55,839 bases of DNA from Pirellula sp. (lineage in GTDB: Bacteria; Planctomycetota; Planctomycetia; Pirellulales; Pirellulaceae). Below are positions 27,400 to 36,482 of this stretch, piece after piece (the stretch's first letter is position 1; every line of letters starts with the position of its first letter). Under the pieces are notes generated by a model. It searched no databases, was not told the DNA's origin, and was given only the letters and a program-made list of their open reading frames with translations. A program made the translations under genes and the position numbers. The stretch is taken from positions 1 to 55,839 of the forward strand of contig JAJTID010000118.1 in assembly GCA_021300155.1 (NCBI GenBank). Direction: 5' to 3'.

Positions 27400-27678
27400 C
27401 TAGATCCCCATATCAGCCAACCGCTCTGCGATGGTCGATAGGGTCTTGGTTAGCTGTGGATGCTGGAGCTCAAACTCATCCACAAACGATTGCACCCGGG
27501 AGGAAAGGGTTTCGCTCTCAACGCTTTCCGTGTCCTCCTCCGTTGCATCTCCCTCTAACACTTGAGATATCTCTCCAACAACCTTTCGCAACGATTCTTT
27601 CGTGCCAGCGTCTAGTGTAGGGTGACCTGCGAGCTCTGCGTGTAACTCAGCTAGGATTTCTTTTAAATGGCTAGGCAT
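27400..27678 (-). CDS. DUF4404 family protein
   Basis: 92 aa starting at the ATG at 27678, which has AAGGA upstream; the frame open to 27867 lies inside the previous gene and is not used. Begins HLKEILAELHAELAGHP, with the L-x-x-L-H-x-E-L repeat of DUF4404, and an acidic middle (DATEEDTESVESE), then an amphipathic end. All-helical, cytoplasmic. No function is known for the family. It follows the DUF1501 gene by 10 nt. Confidence 0.82.
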   Translation of the reverse strand: MPSHLKEILAELHAELAGHPTLDAGTKESLRKVVGEISQVLEGDATEEDTESVESETLSSRVQSFVDEFELQHPQLTKTLSTIAERLADMGI

Positions 27679-27688
27679 CTTCATTTCC

Positions 27689-29077
27689 TTACGAAACGAT
27701 GGAGTGAATAACGTGTCCATGGACATCGGTAAGACGCATATCGCGACCACCGAATCGAAATGTGGATTGCGTATGCTCGATTCCGAGCAAATACAACATG
27801 GTCGCATGCAGATCGTGCACCTCGCATTTGTCGCGAACCGCACGATAACCCCATTCATCGGTTTCACCGTGAATCGTTCCGCCGCGAATCCCTCCGCCAG
27901 CTAACCATATCGTGAATCCGAAAGGATTGTGGTCGCGGCCATTTGCTCCTTGAGCGAATGGGGTTCTTCCAAACTCGCCTGCCCACACCACCAATGTCGA
28001 GTCTAGTAAGCCACGTTGCTTTAAGTCTTTCAATAGCGCGCCGATGGGTTGGTCAACTGCTCTCGCATTCGCAATATGTCCTTCGCGAAGATTGTTATGC
28101 TGATCCCAACGATCGTGTCCAACGTTGGGGCATGTCAACTCGATGAACCGAACTCCTTGTTCGACAAGCCTTCGCGCTAGCAAACATTCACGACCGAACG
28201 TCCGTGTTCCTTCGTTATCTGAATCAATCCCATAGAGCGTTTGCGTCGCTTGTGTCTCCATCGAGATATCACAAAGCTTTGGCACTTCGGCTTGCATCCG
28301 AAAAGCGAGTTCATAGTTTGCGATCGCCGCATCAACTGCGTCGCTATTGCCATAGTGCCGGATGGTTCCTTGATCTAGTTGACGCAAAAAGTCGAGTTTT
28401 CGCCTTTGAGCTTCCGGCGATTCCAATGGTGTCACATTCGCTATGCTTTGCCCGGTGGGTCTCAATACCGAGCCTTGGTAAGTGGCGGCCAGAAATCCAT
28501 TTCCAAAGCAATCCAAACCACCGGGCGGCGTGAGCCCTCCATTGAGAACAACGAATCCAGGAAGATTTTCATTTTCACTCCCAAGTCCATAGGTGATCCA
28601 AGCACCCATGCTCGGACGGCCTTGCAACCCACTCCCTGTATGCAAAAAATAATTCGCAAACGTATGTTCGGGAAACTGAGAAGTCATCGATCGAACGATT
28701 GCCATTTCGTCGACATGTTGTGCCATGTGAGGAAACAAATCACTCACAGGAATGCCCGACTGGCCGTATTGCTGAAACTTCCAGGGACTAGAGAGAACTT
28801 TCCCGTTGTTGTTGAACTGCGTGGGTGACACCTTGAATAAATCTCCAGGGTCTTTCCCATCGTGCTTGGTCAGCATCGGCTTGGGATCAAAGGTATCGAC
28901 CTGGGACGGACCACCATCCATGTAGAGGAATATGATACTCTTGGCTCGCTGCGGATGTTGCAAAGCCTGTTTGGATTCAGCCGACTGACATTGTTGATGC
29001 AGCAATCCAGCCAAGGCTACCGATCCGAATCCGTTTGCGGCTTGGAGTAACCATTGGCGTCTCGAGGGAATCACCAT
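27689..29077 (-). CDS. DUF1501 family secreted protein
   Basis: 462 aa. DUF1501 proteins are planctomycete-rich relatives of the alkaline phosphatase/sulfatase fold and are usually exported; their reaction is not known. Seen here: a leader with RRQWLLQAANGFGSVALAGLL (Tat-like), IIFLYMDGGPSQVDTFDPKP, CPNVGHDRWDQHNN, VVWAGEFGRTP and DHNPFGFTIWLAGGGIRGG, the family's conserved blocks. The start overlaps the AroE-like gene's stop by 7 nt, so they are likely translated together. In many planctomycetes these genes pair with a cytochrome/DUF1553 gene; none is present here. Confidence 0.94.
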   Translation of the reverse strand: MVIPSRRQWLLQAANGFGSVALAGLLHQQCQSAESKQALQHPQRAKSIIFLYMDGGPSQVDTFDPKPMLTKHDGKDPGDLFKVSPTQFNNNGKVLSSPWKFQQYGQSGIPVSDLFPHMAQHVDEMAIVRSMTSQFPEHTFANYFLHTGSGLQGRPSMGAWITYGLGSENENLPGFVVLNGGLTPPGGLDCFGNGFLAATYQGSVLRPTGQSIANVTPLESPEAQRRKLDFLRQLDQGTIRHYGNSDAVDAAIANYELAFRMQAEVPKLCDISMETQATQTLYGIDSDNEGTRTFGRECLLARRLVEQGVRFIELTCPNVGHDRWDQHNNLREGHIANARAVDQPIGALLKDLKQRGLLDSTLVVWAGEFGRTPFAQGANGRDHNPFGFTIWLAGGGIRGGTIHGETDEWGYRAVRDKCEVHDLHATMLYLLGIEHTQSTFRFGGRDMRLTDVHGHVIHSIVS

Positions 29078-29916
29078 TGCATATATTCCTCTAACGATTC
29101 GCGAACCGAGTCTAGAGGCGGTGTCGCGCCAGTCAAGAATGCGAAATCAGCGACGGCCTCATGAGCCATCCATTCTACTTGCTCGACGCGTTGGAAACCA
29201 CGCATTGCCAGTTCCTCTCGCTGATTCTTTCGCGTTTGTGGAAGCGGGGAATCGAGCTGGATGACCACAGGACTCGCAATCCAATTCCACTGCAACAACG
29301 ACTTTAGCTGTGAATTCTCGATGTCGTGCTCAATAATCAACGCACCCAAACGTTGCACCGCCAATTCAGCCGGTTCCGCCTTCTCCGAATCGAATCGATG
29401 CAATTGCCAAGCATCGGGCTGGTTGATGCGCAAACACTTCTCGAGTGAATCCGATCGCGGTGAGGTTCGCTTGCCCACCAACAAAGCACCCATTGGATCC
29501 GATGATTCCTCGCTTGACTCGCTTGCCATCGTTGCATGGAGTCCGTGTTCGCGTGACACTTTCGATTGGATGGTCTGCCAAATCGCCGATCCAAAAAAAT
29601 TATCACCTAACCAAGAGTGTCCATCCAATCGCGCGATTGTCACTCGCTGCAAACTATGTGCGCTCTCGGTAACAGTATCTAGATACGGAATGACCGCCTG
29701 TTGGAAGGGAGAGAGAATGACAGCCCCATGGAGGCCGAGCGCTTGCACGCCGCGTATGGCGGCTTCGAAGTTCGCCTCGGCGACTTGCGACGTAAAGAAG
29801 CGCCAATCTACACCGCACACTTTCGCAGCTCGCGACATCACGAACTGCGTAGGGTTTCCTGCAACTGGATTGCCTAAACAGCAAACATGGGGCTGTAAGA
29901 CTCGCGATGGATCCAT
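29071..29916 (-). CDS. Shikimate dehydrogenase-like protein lacking catalytic residues
   Basis: 281 aa. The N-terminal half resembles the shikimate-binding domain of AroE: CCLGNPVAGNPTQFVMSRAA in place of GxPxxHSxSP, then GLHGAVILSPFQQAVIPYLD, where active enzymes have a catalytic Lys (xPxK) and this one has Gln, and LGDNFFG in place of the NTDxxG block. The C-terminal half shows no GxGGxxxA dinucleotide motif. It is therefore probably not an active dehydrogenase. It sits 12 nt after dapL and overlaps the DUF1501 start by 7 nt. Role unknown. Confidence 0.65.
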   Translation of the reverse strand: MDPSRVLQPHVCCLGNPVAGNPTQFVMSRAAKVCGVDWRFFTSQVAEANFEAAIRGVQALGLHGAVILSPFQQAVIPYLDTVTESAHSLQRVTIARLDGHSWLGDNFFGSAIWQTIQSKVSREHGLHATMASESSEESSDPMGALLVGKRTSPRSDSLEKCLRINQPDAWQLHRFDSEKAEPAELAVQRLGALIIEHDIENSQLKSLLQWNWIASPVVIQLDSPLPQTRKNQREELAMRGFQRVEQVEWMAHEAVADFAFLTGATPPLDSVRESLEEYMQW

Positions 29917-29928
29917 GTACTATTGGGC

Positions 29929-31185
29929 TCAGAATTTCAGCTTCAACGAACCGATTCGCCGCAAAGTTTCATTCATCATCGCATCTTCTGCCGATTCATT
30001 GTCTGCTTCGTAGGTTACCGAAAATCGCAAATGAGATCCGGCGTCATCCCACGGAACGGTAACCATCGAATGCTTCGTGATAAAGTACTGCGAAGCTTCT
30101 TCCGCGTTTGCAAATTGCTCGCCTCCTTCAATGCCCTTGGGAGACTTCGTGTAAAGAAAGTAGCTTCCCCCTGGGACATCGCAAGTGAAGCCGCATGCAC
30201 GCAAACATGTGACCAGCTTTTCCAAGCGACGACGGTACTTCTTGTTGATACGAGCGGGAATCTCCGGGCTATCCAACCCTGTGATGGCTGATCGTTGAAT
30301 GGCTCCGAACTGACCACTGTCGCAATTGTCTTTCACATCGGAAAACGCTTGGACGATTTTTGCGTTACCACAAACCCAGCCAATTCGCCAACCGATCATG
30401 TCGAAACCCTTACTCATCGAGTGGACTTCGACACCGACATCCATTGCTCCTGGTACTTGCAAGAAGCTCAATGGCTCTCCGCGGAACGTGAGCAATATAT
30501 GAGCTGCATCTTGAACAATAATGAACTTCTTGGTTTTCGCTAGCTCGATAATTTCTTCGTAAAACTCTCGCGTTGCAACTTGCCCGGTCGGACTGTTGGG
30601 ATAGTTGACCACGAGCATTTTCGTCCGTTCCCACTCGTCATCGGTAACTTTCGAAAAGTCGGGATAGAAATGATTCTCAGGAAGCAACGGCAATCGGTAG
30701 ACCGATCCACCGTAATACTTCGTGTGGGTGCCAGCCACTGGATAACCTGGGACCGTCATCATGGTGATGTCTCCAGGATTGATAAAGCAAGCAGGCAACA
30801 TGGAAAGGGCTGTCTTGCTGCCAATGCAGTGGTTGACTTCGCTCGCCGGATCCAGAGCAACATTGAATTGCCGCTTCATGAATCTCGCTACGGCTTGCTT
30901 GTACTCGGCTGGACCATTGTCCATGTATCCGCGATTCTCAGGGCGGTTCGCTTCGACGGCCAATTGCTCCCGCACTTTCGCATCCGCCATCGAATCGTTT
31001 TCGCCGATTCCGAAGTCCAGCAAACTTCGATCTGGATAATCGGCCAAAGCTTTTCTCTTCGCTCGTTTGATTTTCTCAAACTTGTAGATCTCATTTCCCT
31101 TACCATAGGAAAGCCCGCCGATACGCTCAGCGAAAAGTTCTTGGAAGTAAGGATCAGCAGAAACAGTCTCGATTACCGTGGACAT
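29929..31185 (-). CDS. dapL: LL-diaminopimelate aminotransferase (probable)
   Basis: Class I/II PLP aminotransferase of 418 aa, most like DapL, which converts tetrahydrodipicolinate to LL-diaminopimelate for lysine and cell-wall synthesis. Seen: GYMDNGPAEYKQAVARFM, the VNYPNSPTGQV substrate/cofactor block, QDAAH with the PLP-ring Asp, and the Schiff-base Lys in SMSKGFDMIGWRIG. The ATG at 31185 follows an in-frame TTG at 31191. First gene of the leftward operon dapL - AroE-like - DUF1501 - DUF4404 - NPYESP protein. A different aminotransferase of the same subgroup remains possible. Confidence 0.85.
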   Translation of the reverse strand: MSTVIETVSADPYFQELFAERIGGLSYGKGNEIYKFEKIKRAKRKALADYPDRSLLDFGIGENDSMADAKVREQLAVEANRPENRGYMDNGPAEYKQAVARFMKRQFNVALDPASEVNHCIGSKTALSMLPACFINPGDITMMTVPGYPVAGTHTKYYGGSVYRLPLLPENHFYPDFSKVTDDEWERTKMLVVNYPNSPTGQVATREFYEEIIELAKTKKFIIVQDAAHILLTFRGEPLSFLQVPGAMDVGVEVHSMSKGFDMIGWRIGWVCGNAKIVQAFSDVKDNCDSGQFGAIQRSAITGLDSPEIPARINKKYRRRLEKLVTCLRACGFTCDVPGGSYFLYTKSPKGIEGGEQFANAEEASQYFITKHSMVTVPWDDAGSHLRFSVTYEADNESAEDAMMNETLRRIGSLKLKF

Positions 31186-31296
31186 AAGCAATTATCAGGA
31201 AAGCAAGTTGAAGGGACTCAGGTCTTGCGATTCATGATAGGCGTTTACTCAGATTTGTCGATTCCTCAGCGTAGAGATTCAACTTTAGCGCAGCAA

Positions 31297-31324
31297 AAAA
31301 GGACCCAAGCATTTAGGTCCTTTT
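31297..31324 (-). terminator. Rho-independent terminator
   Basis: A stem AAAAGGACC / GGTCCTTTT with a 10-nt loop and A/T runs on both sides; it can act in either direction. Leftward, it would end the transcript of the small basic-peptide gene (stop at 31454) before dapL starts. Confidence 0.8.
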
Positions 31325-31453
31325 CCTATTCAATCTCTCTGCTGCCTATGACCACCTAAGGTATGCCATATCTCATAACGGATGTTAGAGACACGTCGCG
31401 CACATCGAACAGCAATTTCGATTGCTGCTACCTTCAGGTGCCATTTGCGAGCA

Positions 31454-31543
31454 CTACTTCTTACGATGTCGGATACGGGCTCGCATTCTTCTTTTCTTGC
31501 GGCCAATCTTTCTACGTCCACGACCAGTCTTCTTAACGCCCAC
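31454..31543 (-). CDS. Very small, highly basic peptide (29 aa), possible ribosome-associated protein
   Basis: A GTG start at 31543 gives a 29-residue peptide, VGVKKTGRGRRKIGRKK then RRMRARIRHRKK, with 17 Lys/Arg. The frame is closed by TAG just upstream (about 31574), so the gene cannot be much longer. Its composition resembles small ribosomal or ribosome-associated peptides (bTHX or the AURKAIP1/COX24-domain peptides of planctomycetes), but I cannot assign it. An AGGG precedes the GTG. A terminator follows 130 nt downstream. Too short for most gene callers. Confidence 0.6.
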   Translation of the reverse strand: MGVKKTGRGRRKIGRKKRRMRARIRHRKK

Positions 31544-31706
31544 GAGCCCTAGCTCCCAATCTTTCGGAAAGTTCTAATTTGCCTGGAACGGTCCAATACG
31601 GTCCCAGTCGTCGCCCTCGTTAAAACGAGAGCCGTTGGTTCTCTGAATGTGAGGGGGAACAGCGTACACACCCGCACATTGTTCGGCAACCCCAAAGCGA
31701 CCACTG

Positions 31707-33854
31707 CTATTTTTTCTTCGGGGGAGGATTTACTGGTTGCTGCGGATTTCCATTTCCCGGTACCCCAATTTGGGCGGGCCTTCCTGCGGGAGGTTTTGCT
31801 GGATTGGCAGCGGCTTTCGCCGGGATCGGCCTCTTATTAGCAAGGATTCCACCTAACTTTTTCTCCATCTCTGCTGAATAATGAGAGCCGCTGTGTACGA
31901 CTCGACCGTCCTGATCGATCAAAATCGTAACTGGAACACTCAATACACCCAGGCCGACTGCTAAATCACTGTCGAAGCCGTTTCCTTCATGAATTTGTGG
32001 CCAAGGAGCGGCGCCAGGTTTCAGGGAATTCACGGCTGTTTGAGGGTCGCCGTCCAAATTAACTCCGACCACTTGTAGGTCGCTCGGATAGCGAGCCAAT
32101 TCCGCTCGCAACTTTTCCATGTCCGCTTTACATGGCTCGCACCATGACGCCCAGTACTGAACAATGACTGCTGCTCCTGCAAATTTCTTCGTATCTACCG
32201 ACTTCCCATCGAGTGTCTTGCCCGCTAACGCGAACGATCGTCCATCGAGACTAAGCCTTGCCATCGCACCCGAAGACTTCTTGCCTTCCATCGTTTCGGG
32301 AAATCTCTTGGCGACCTTTTCATACCATTCTTTCGCTTGTTTTATGTTCGACGAAAGCTCATGATTCAATGCGATCTGAACCATCGCGTCCGCAATTTGA
32401 ACTTTGGCTTCTGTCGCCCCTGCCACGTTTTCATACTCAGCGACATACGCCTCCAAGTTTTCCATGTGCTCAGCCTGAAGCTTTGCGAAATTAGCGTCTT
32501 CGCTCATGCTTTTGACTTGATACTCCGTCGTCAACAATCGATAGGCCACATAAGGCAATAGCGATTTGCCACCGGGCACATTCGACAACTCGGATTCAAA
32601 TTCACGCAGTCGCCCCAGGCCAGCATCGTACTGCCCTTGCATCGAAGCCGAACTAACGGAGTCCACGAACTGGCGAACCCAAAGTTCCATTTCGTTGGTA
32701 CCTTTGGTTGCATTGATTAGCTTGACCAAGATTTGAGCTCGATCTTCATGCAACTGTGGCATTTTGCTCGCGTTTGCCGTTTTCAACTGATTATCGTTCT
32801 TCTCCAAATCGCTCAACAACGATTGCATCTCTGCTGATAACCCGTTATTTCCACCTGTTGCCATCGCCGTTCGACTGCTAATTGCGGACGGGAAGAAGAA
32901 ACCATTTTCCACCGTCGCTCCTTCCGTAACCACGCGCGGCAGATCAGCAAGTTTCCAAGCATCTCCCTGTTGAACAAGCGTGCCAACCATCAACTGTTGA
33001 CTTGTACCATCGTTATCGAGAATCGAAATCACGTTTTCGTAAGCGATGATATCTTTGGTTGCTCCGTCCGTCCCCGAAGGAACCACTCCCGGTTTGTCGG
33101 CTGCAAAATGAGCCCACTTTGTCTTTGCCGTGACAAGACTCTGCTTAGTGACGAAGTCAGAAAAGCCACTCCTCGCATTGCTCACTCGCTCTTGAAGCTC
33201 GCGCGATTTTTCTTCACCCAGACCGAGTATTTTGATTTCTTGATCGCTCAACAACAGTCGGCGATACTTTTCTTCATCCTTCGTTTTGATGGCATCGACA
33301 AGCTCAATCGTGACTTCTTCTGGTGAGATAAACTTCCATGCATCGATCTTGCCGTCTTCGTTTTTGTCAATGCCCCATCGCATCCCTCCAGTTCCCAACC
33401 AGCGATATTGATCTGCCGACTTGTTGAAGTCGCTGTCGATATCTCGATAGACTTCGATACCATCCCTGTAATAGCACCATTGGTCGACTTGGCGGTCCCC
33501 ATTGACATCCGTAAACCGCCTTAGGATCTGTCCTTCCGATCCGTAAATCGTGAGACCTTCTACTCCGTTTTTGGATTCCGTCTTACTTGAACACTTTTCA
33601 AAATCTTTCTCAGCCACCTGGTCGTAAGCGACATTCGCTTGGCGAGGTTTGTAACTTAGCGCCACCGCTACCTGCGGATCTTTTTCGACGGCCTGTACTG
33701 TCGCGCCGGACACAGAAATCGCACCGACAATAGAAACGCCCAAGGCTGTTTTAGAAAACGCGTGCGCGGTGCTCCATGCGAGATTGCTGCGAATCGATCG
33801 GGAAAACCACGCGCTTGGCTGCTGACTCATTCCATTGACTCCAGGACGATCCAT
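31707..33854 (-). CDS. Large exported TlpA-like thioredoxin-fold protein
   Basis: 715 aa. A signal-like hydrophobic stretch lies at about residues 36-55 (ALGVSIVGAISVSGATVQAV). Residues 80-150 contain EF-hand-like, Asp-rich segments (DVNGDRQVDQW, DSDFNKSADQY, DKNEDGKIDAW). The middle is helical (about 330-530, ending in a TPR-like AKEWYEKVAKRFP). The C-terminal thioredoxin domain has the redox pair in WASWCEPCKAD (about residues 566-576) and VPVTILIDQDGRVV. A Pro-rich tail follows. Disulfide reduction or resealing in the periplasm is inferred. Start uncertain: Met1 or Met9 (33830). Confidence 0.85.
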   Translation of the reverse strand: MDRPGVNGMSQQPSAWFSRSIRSNLAWSTAHAFSKTALGVSIVGAISVSGATVQAVEKDPQVAVALSYKPRQANVAYDQVAEKDFEKCSSKTESKNGVEGLTIYGSEGQILRRFTDVNGDRQVDQWCYYRDGIEVYRDIDSDFNKSADQYRWLGTGGMRWGIDKNEDGKIDAWKFISPEEVTIELVDAIKTKDEEKYRRLLLSDQEIKILGLGEEKSRELQERVSNARSGFSDFVTKQSLVTAKTKWAHFAADKPGVVPSGTDGATKDIIAYENVISILDNDGTSQQLMVGTLVQQGDAWKLADLPRVVTEGATVENGFFFPSAISSRTAMATGGNNGLSAEMQSLLSDLEKNDNQLKTANASKMPQLHEDRAQILVKLINATKGTNEMELWVRQFVDSVSSASMQGQYDAGLGRLREFESELSNVPGGKSLLPYVAYRLLTTEYQVKSMSEDANFAKLQAEHMENLEAYVAEYENVAGATEAKVQIADAMVQIALNHELSSNIKQAKEWYEKVAKRFPETMEGKKSSGAMARLSLDGRSFALAGKTLDGKSVDTKKFAGAAVIVQYWASWCEPCKADMEKLRAELARYPSDLQVVGVNLDGDPQTAVNSLKPGAAPWPQIHEGNGFDSDLAVGLGVLSVPVTILIDQDGRVVHSGSHYSAEMEKKLGGILANKRPIPAKAAANPAKPPAGRPAQIGVPGNGNPQQPVNPPPKKK

Positions 33855-33959
33855 CGAACACCACCAATCCGTATGGTTGGATGTTGCGCGCAGAACGAGT
33901 CCAGGACGCCTGCGCTCGGCCCGAGTCTAGCAAATCCTGTTCGCGGATTCCTAGGCCAT

Positions 33960-34493
33960 TCAGGTCGCTAATTTCTTAGGAGCTTGGAAATGTGTGAGTC
34001 GAAATTTTGAAAAGGACACACCATGCTCCGATATCCCGTCTGCAACTGCCTCTTCACAGCAAAAGATAGCAATCGCTGCCGTAGGCATGGATGTTGGCTG
34101 ACCTGATAGCTCGCTTACCAAATCTTCCATCCCAGGGTTGTGACCCAACATCAACAGGACTGGTTCGTCTGGAAACTGGCGCCAAACATCGTTGGCCACG
34201 CGCAGAATGCGCTCGGAAGGTGCGAGATACAGCTCGTCGAAGTACGCGATTTCCGTTCGTTTGGCTTGTTCTGCTTCGCCAAACACTCTCAAAATCCAAT
34301 CCAGCGTCTCACGCGTCCGTACTGCGGAGCTGCAACACACGCGATCGGGCAATATGCCTTGCTCCAGCAACCACCTCGCCATTCGTGGTGCCGCGTCGTT
34401 CCCCCTCGCGTTGAGTGGACGATCTTTGTCACTGAGACCGCTTTGATTCCAATCGCTCTTGGCGTGACGCATCAATATCAATGTTCTATTCAT
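33960..34493 (-). CDS. sixA: Histidine phosphatase, SixA type
   Basis: 177 aa from the ATG at 34493. The phosphatase signature is LILMRHAKSDW at the very start (catalytic His in RHA), followed by RPLNARGNDAAPRMA, SSAVRTRETLD and the second catalytic His in LMLGHNPGMEDL. SixA dephosphorylates phosphohistidine, in E. coli on the ArcB or PTS-Ntr phosphorelay; the target here is unknown. The start is chosen over 34568 because the catalytic motif begins at residue 6. Divergent from the TPR gene. Confidence 0.9.
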   Translation of the reverse strand: MNRTLILMRHAKSDWNQSGLSDKDRPLNARGNDAAPRMARWLLEQGILPDRVCCSSAVRTRETLDWILRVFGEAEQAKRTEIAYFDELYLAPSERILRVANDVWRQFPDEPVLLMLGHNPGMEDLVSELSGQPTSMPTAAIAIFCCEEAVADGISEHGVSFSKFRLTHFQAPKKLAT

Positions 34494-34600
34494 ACTCCCG
34501 ATTGTAGCACCCTTGGCGCCAGCCTTGTAGCTAAAGTACGATCGGCAAACGTATGTTTGCTTCTGCACAACGCATCATCCTCCTTCTCCACTCACTGCAA

Positions 34601-36001
34601 ATGCCATCCACCGAAGAAATACTCGCCCAAGCTTGGAATGTTCACCAACGAGGAAACCCAGGCCAAGCGGAACAGGTCTATCGCGGTGTGCTTCAGAAGG
34701 AGCCGAACAACGCGAACGCATGGTGTTATTGGGGAATCGCCATGCATGACCTTCGGCAATACGATCGCGCAGTCCATGCCTACGAGAATGCGATTCGTAT
34801 CCAGCCGCAGTTTCCAATCGCTTTGAACAACATGGGTAACTCATTGCGCTATTTGGGCCGAGTCGCCGACGCAGACGCTGCTTTTCAAAAAGCACTGGAT
34901 CAGTCCCCAAAGTACTTTAACGCCCTCCGCAATCGCGGCACCCTCCATGCATGGACAGGGAGGATTGACTTAGCATTCGACTACTATTATCAAGCGATGA
35001 AACTGAACCCGAACGATGCAGAATTGCACCGGAATCTGGGCGTAATTCATTTGCTTCAAGGGAATTTCAAAGAGGGTTGGAAAGAATATCGCTATCGATG
35101 GCAATGCACCGAAGCGATTCAGCATCCTTACTCTCAACCAAAATGGAACGGCCAACCACTGGAGGGCAAACGTGTATTACTTTACGCGGAGCAAGGACTC
35201 GGAGACACGCTTCACTTTATTCGATTCGCCAATGAGCTGAAGAAGCTTGGTGCTCGTACTATTGCGCTTATACAGCCGCAGCTTCTCGCGATCCTTCAAA
35301 GTTGCCGCGGGATCGATGAAATAGTGCCAAATACATTGCGGGTCGAATCTCCGTTCGACTATCACTGTTCGCTGATCGATGTCGCTGATGTTTTGAATAT
35401 CAACGCTACGAATATTCCTGCCTCGGTCCCTTATCTTCACGTTTCCCCCAATCTCATTCAATACTGGCGCGGAGTCCTCGCGAATTCACTTCCGAAAGCG
35501 AGACTTCGCATCGGTATCAATTGGCAAGGGAATCCGGACCATCAAGCGGATATGTTTCGCTCCTTTCCTCTCCAATCGATGGTTCCGCTAGCCGAGATCG
35601 AAGGATCGCAATTGATCAGTTTGCAAAAAGGAAAAGGGACCGAACAACTGAGTCGATGGAGCCATGCTCAACGGATCTATTGCTTGCCAGAGGAAGTCGA
35701 TCAAACCAGCGGCGCGTTTATGGATACAGCAGCGATCTTGCAGGAACTCGACGTGGTGGTGACCAGCGATACAGCGCTCGCTCACTTGGCAGGTGCACTG
35801 GGGATCAAGACATGTGTCGTGTTAGGCTTCACGCCCGACTGGCGTTGGCTTCAGTATCGATCCGATTCTCCTTGGTATCCAACCGTCCGCTTATTCCGAC
35901 AAACGGAGATTGGCGATTGGAGCTCTACCTTAGAAGATGTCGCCGAGTCGCTAAGGAATGAACTCCACGATATTGATCGCAAAACGGTGAGCTCAACGTG
36001 A
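34601..36001 (+). CDS. TPR protein with a glycosyltransferase-9-like C-terminal domain
   Basis: 466 aa. Residues 1-190 are five or so TPR repeats (WCYWGIAMHDLRQYDRAVHAY; ALNNMGNSLRYLGR; NLGVIHLLQGNFKEGW). The C-terminal half holds GKRVLLYAEQGLGDTLHFIRF, RIGINWQGNPDHQADMFRS and VVTSDTALAHLAGALG, typical of the ADP-heptose:LPS heptosyltransferase-like fold found downstream of TPRs in many bacteria. Function probably in surface polysaccharide or protein glycosylation; not proven. The ATG at 34601 (MPSTEEIL) begins at the first TPR; an upstream start at 34553 overlaps the divergent sixA leader. Confidence 0.85.
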   Translation: MPSTEEILAQAWNVHQRGNPGQAEQVYRGVLQKEPNNANAWCYWGIAMHDLRQYDRAVHAYENAIRIQPQFPIALNNMGNSLRYLGRVADADAAFQKALDQSPKYFNALRNRGTLHAWTGRIDLAFDYYYQAMKLNPNDAELHRNLGVIHLLQGNFKEGWKEYRYRWQCTEAIQHPYSQPKWNGQPLEGKRVLLYAEQGLGDTLHFIRFANELKKLGARTIALIQPQLLAILQSCRGIDEIVPNTLRVESPFDYHCSLIDVADVLNINATNIPASVPYLHVSPNLIQYWRGVLANSLPKARLRIGINWQGNPDHQADMFRSFPLQSMVPLAEIEGSQLISLQKGKGTEQLSRWSHAQRIYCLPEEVDQTSGAFMDTAAILQELDVVVTSDTALAHLAGALGIKTCVVLGFTPDWRWLQYRSDSPWYPTVRLFRQTEIGDWSSTLEDVAESLRNELHDIDRKTVSST

Positions 36002-36482
36002 CCGAGAAAGTGGAAGTGAGTTCTTGCGTCGATCCTCTGGATGATTCTCATACGAAGATCATCGAACATCGCCCATTGGATTGACTCTAGTACTTTGCGC
36101 AGAAGTAATTTATTTGTTCTCACAATTATCATTGCTTTACGTCTGTTCATGCAGCGGGGTTAATCGAGCTCTCAGTCTGTTTTGGATTGCTTTCGCAGCT
36201 CTTGACATTCCATTGCTGGTCATGGGCGTTGTCATAGCGAATCGGACGATTGTGAATTTCCAAAACTGGCCTTACCCATTCTGTTTAACCCCGGGTGCGC
36301 ATTCCTTGATAGGTCCGCACAATCCGCTCCATCGGCAGTATTGACTTCGTTAGCCTGGCAAAATCGGCAGTATTCAGGCAGAATCGACTTGACTCTGAAG
36401 GCAATGGACCTAGCGTTCGCTGATCACTGTATTGCTGATTGCGCTATTGCAAGTGACTTTCGAAGGAAAGGTGTTTTAGAAA
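36002..36482. other. 481-nt gap, no supported gene
   Basis: A weak ORF at 36081-36344 (+) has hydrophobic stretches (LALDIPLLVMGVVIANR in one frame), but a TTG start, no ribosome binding site and no recognisable family. The gap probably contains the promoter of the diguanylate cyclase gene. No repeats found. Confidence 0.4.

Noticed and set aside
29071-29916. A functional aroE gene
   Set aside because: The catalytic Lys and the nucleotide-binding motif are absent.
36081-36344. An 87-codon hydrophobic ORF between the TPR and GGDEF genes
   Set aside because: TTG start, no ribosome binding site, no recognisable family; listed only as a gap.
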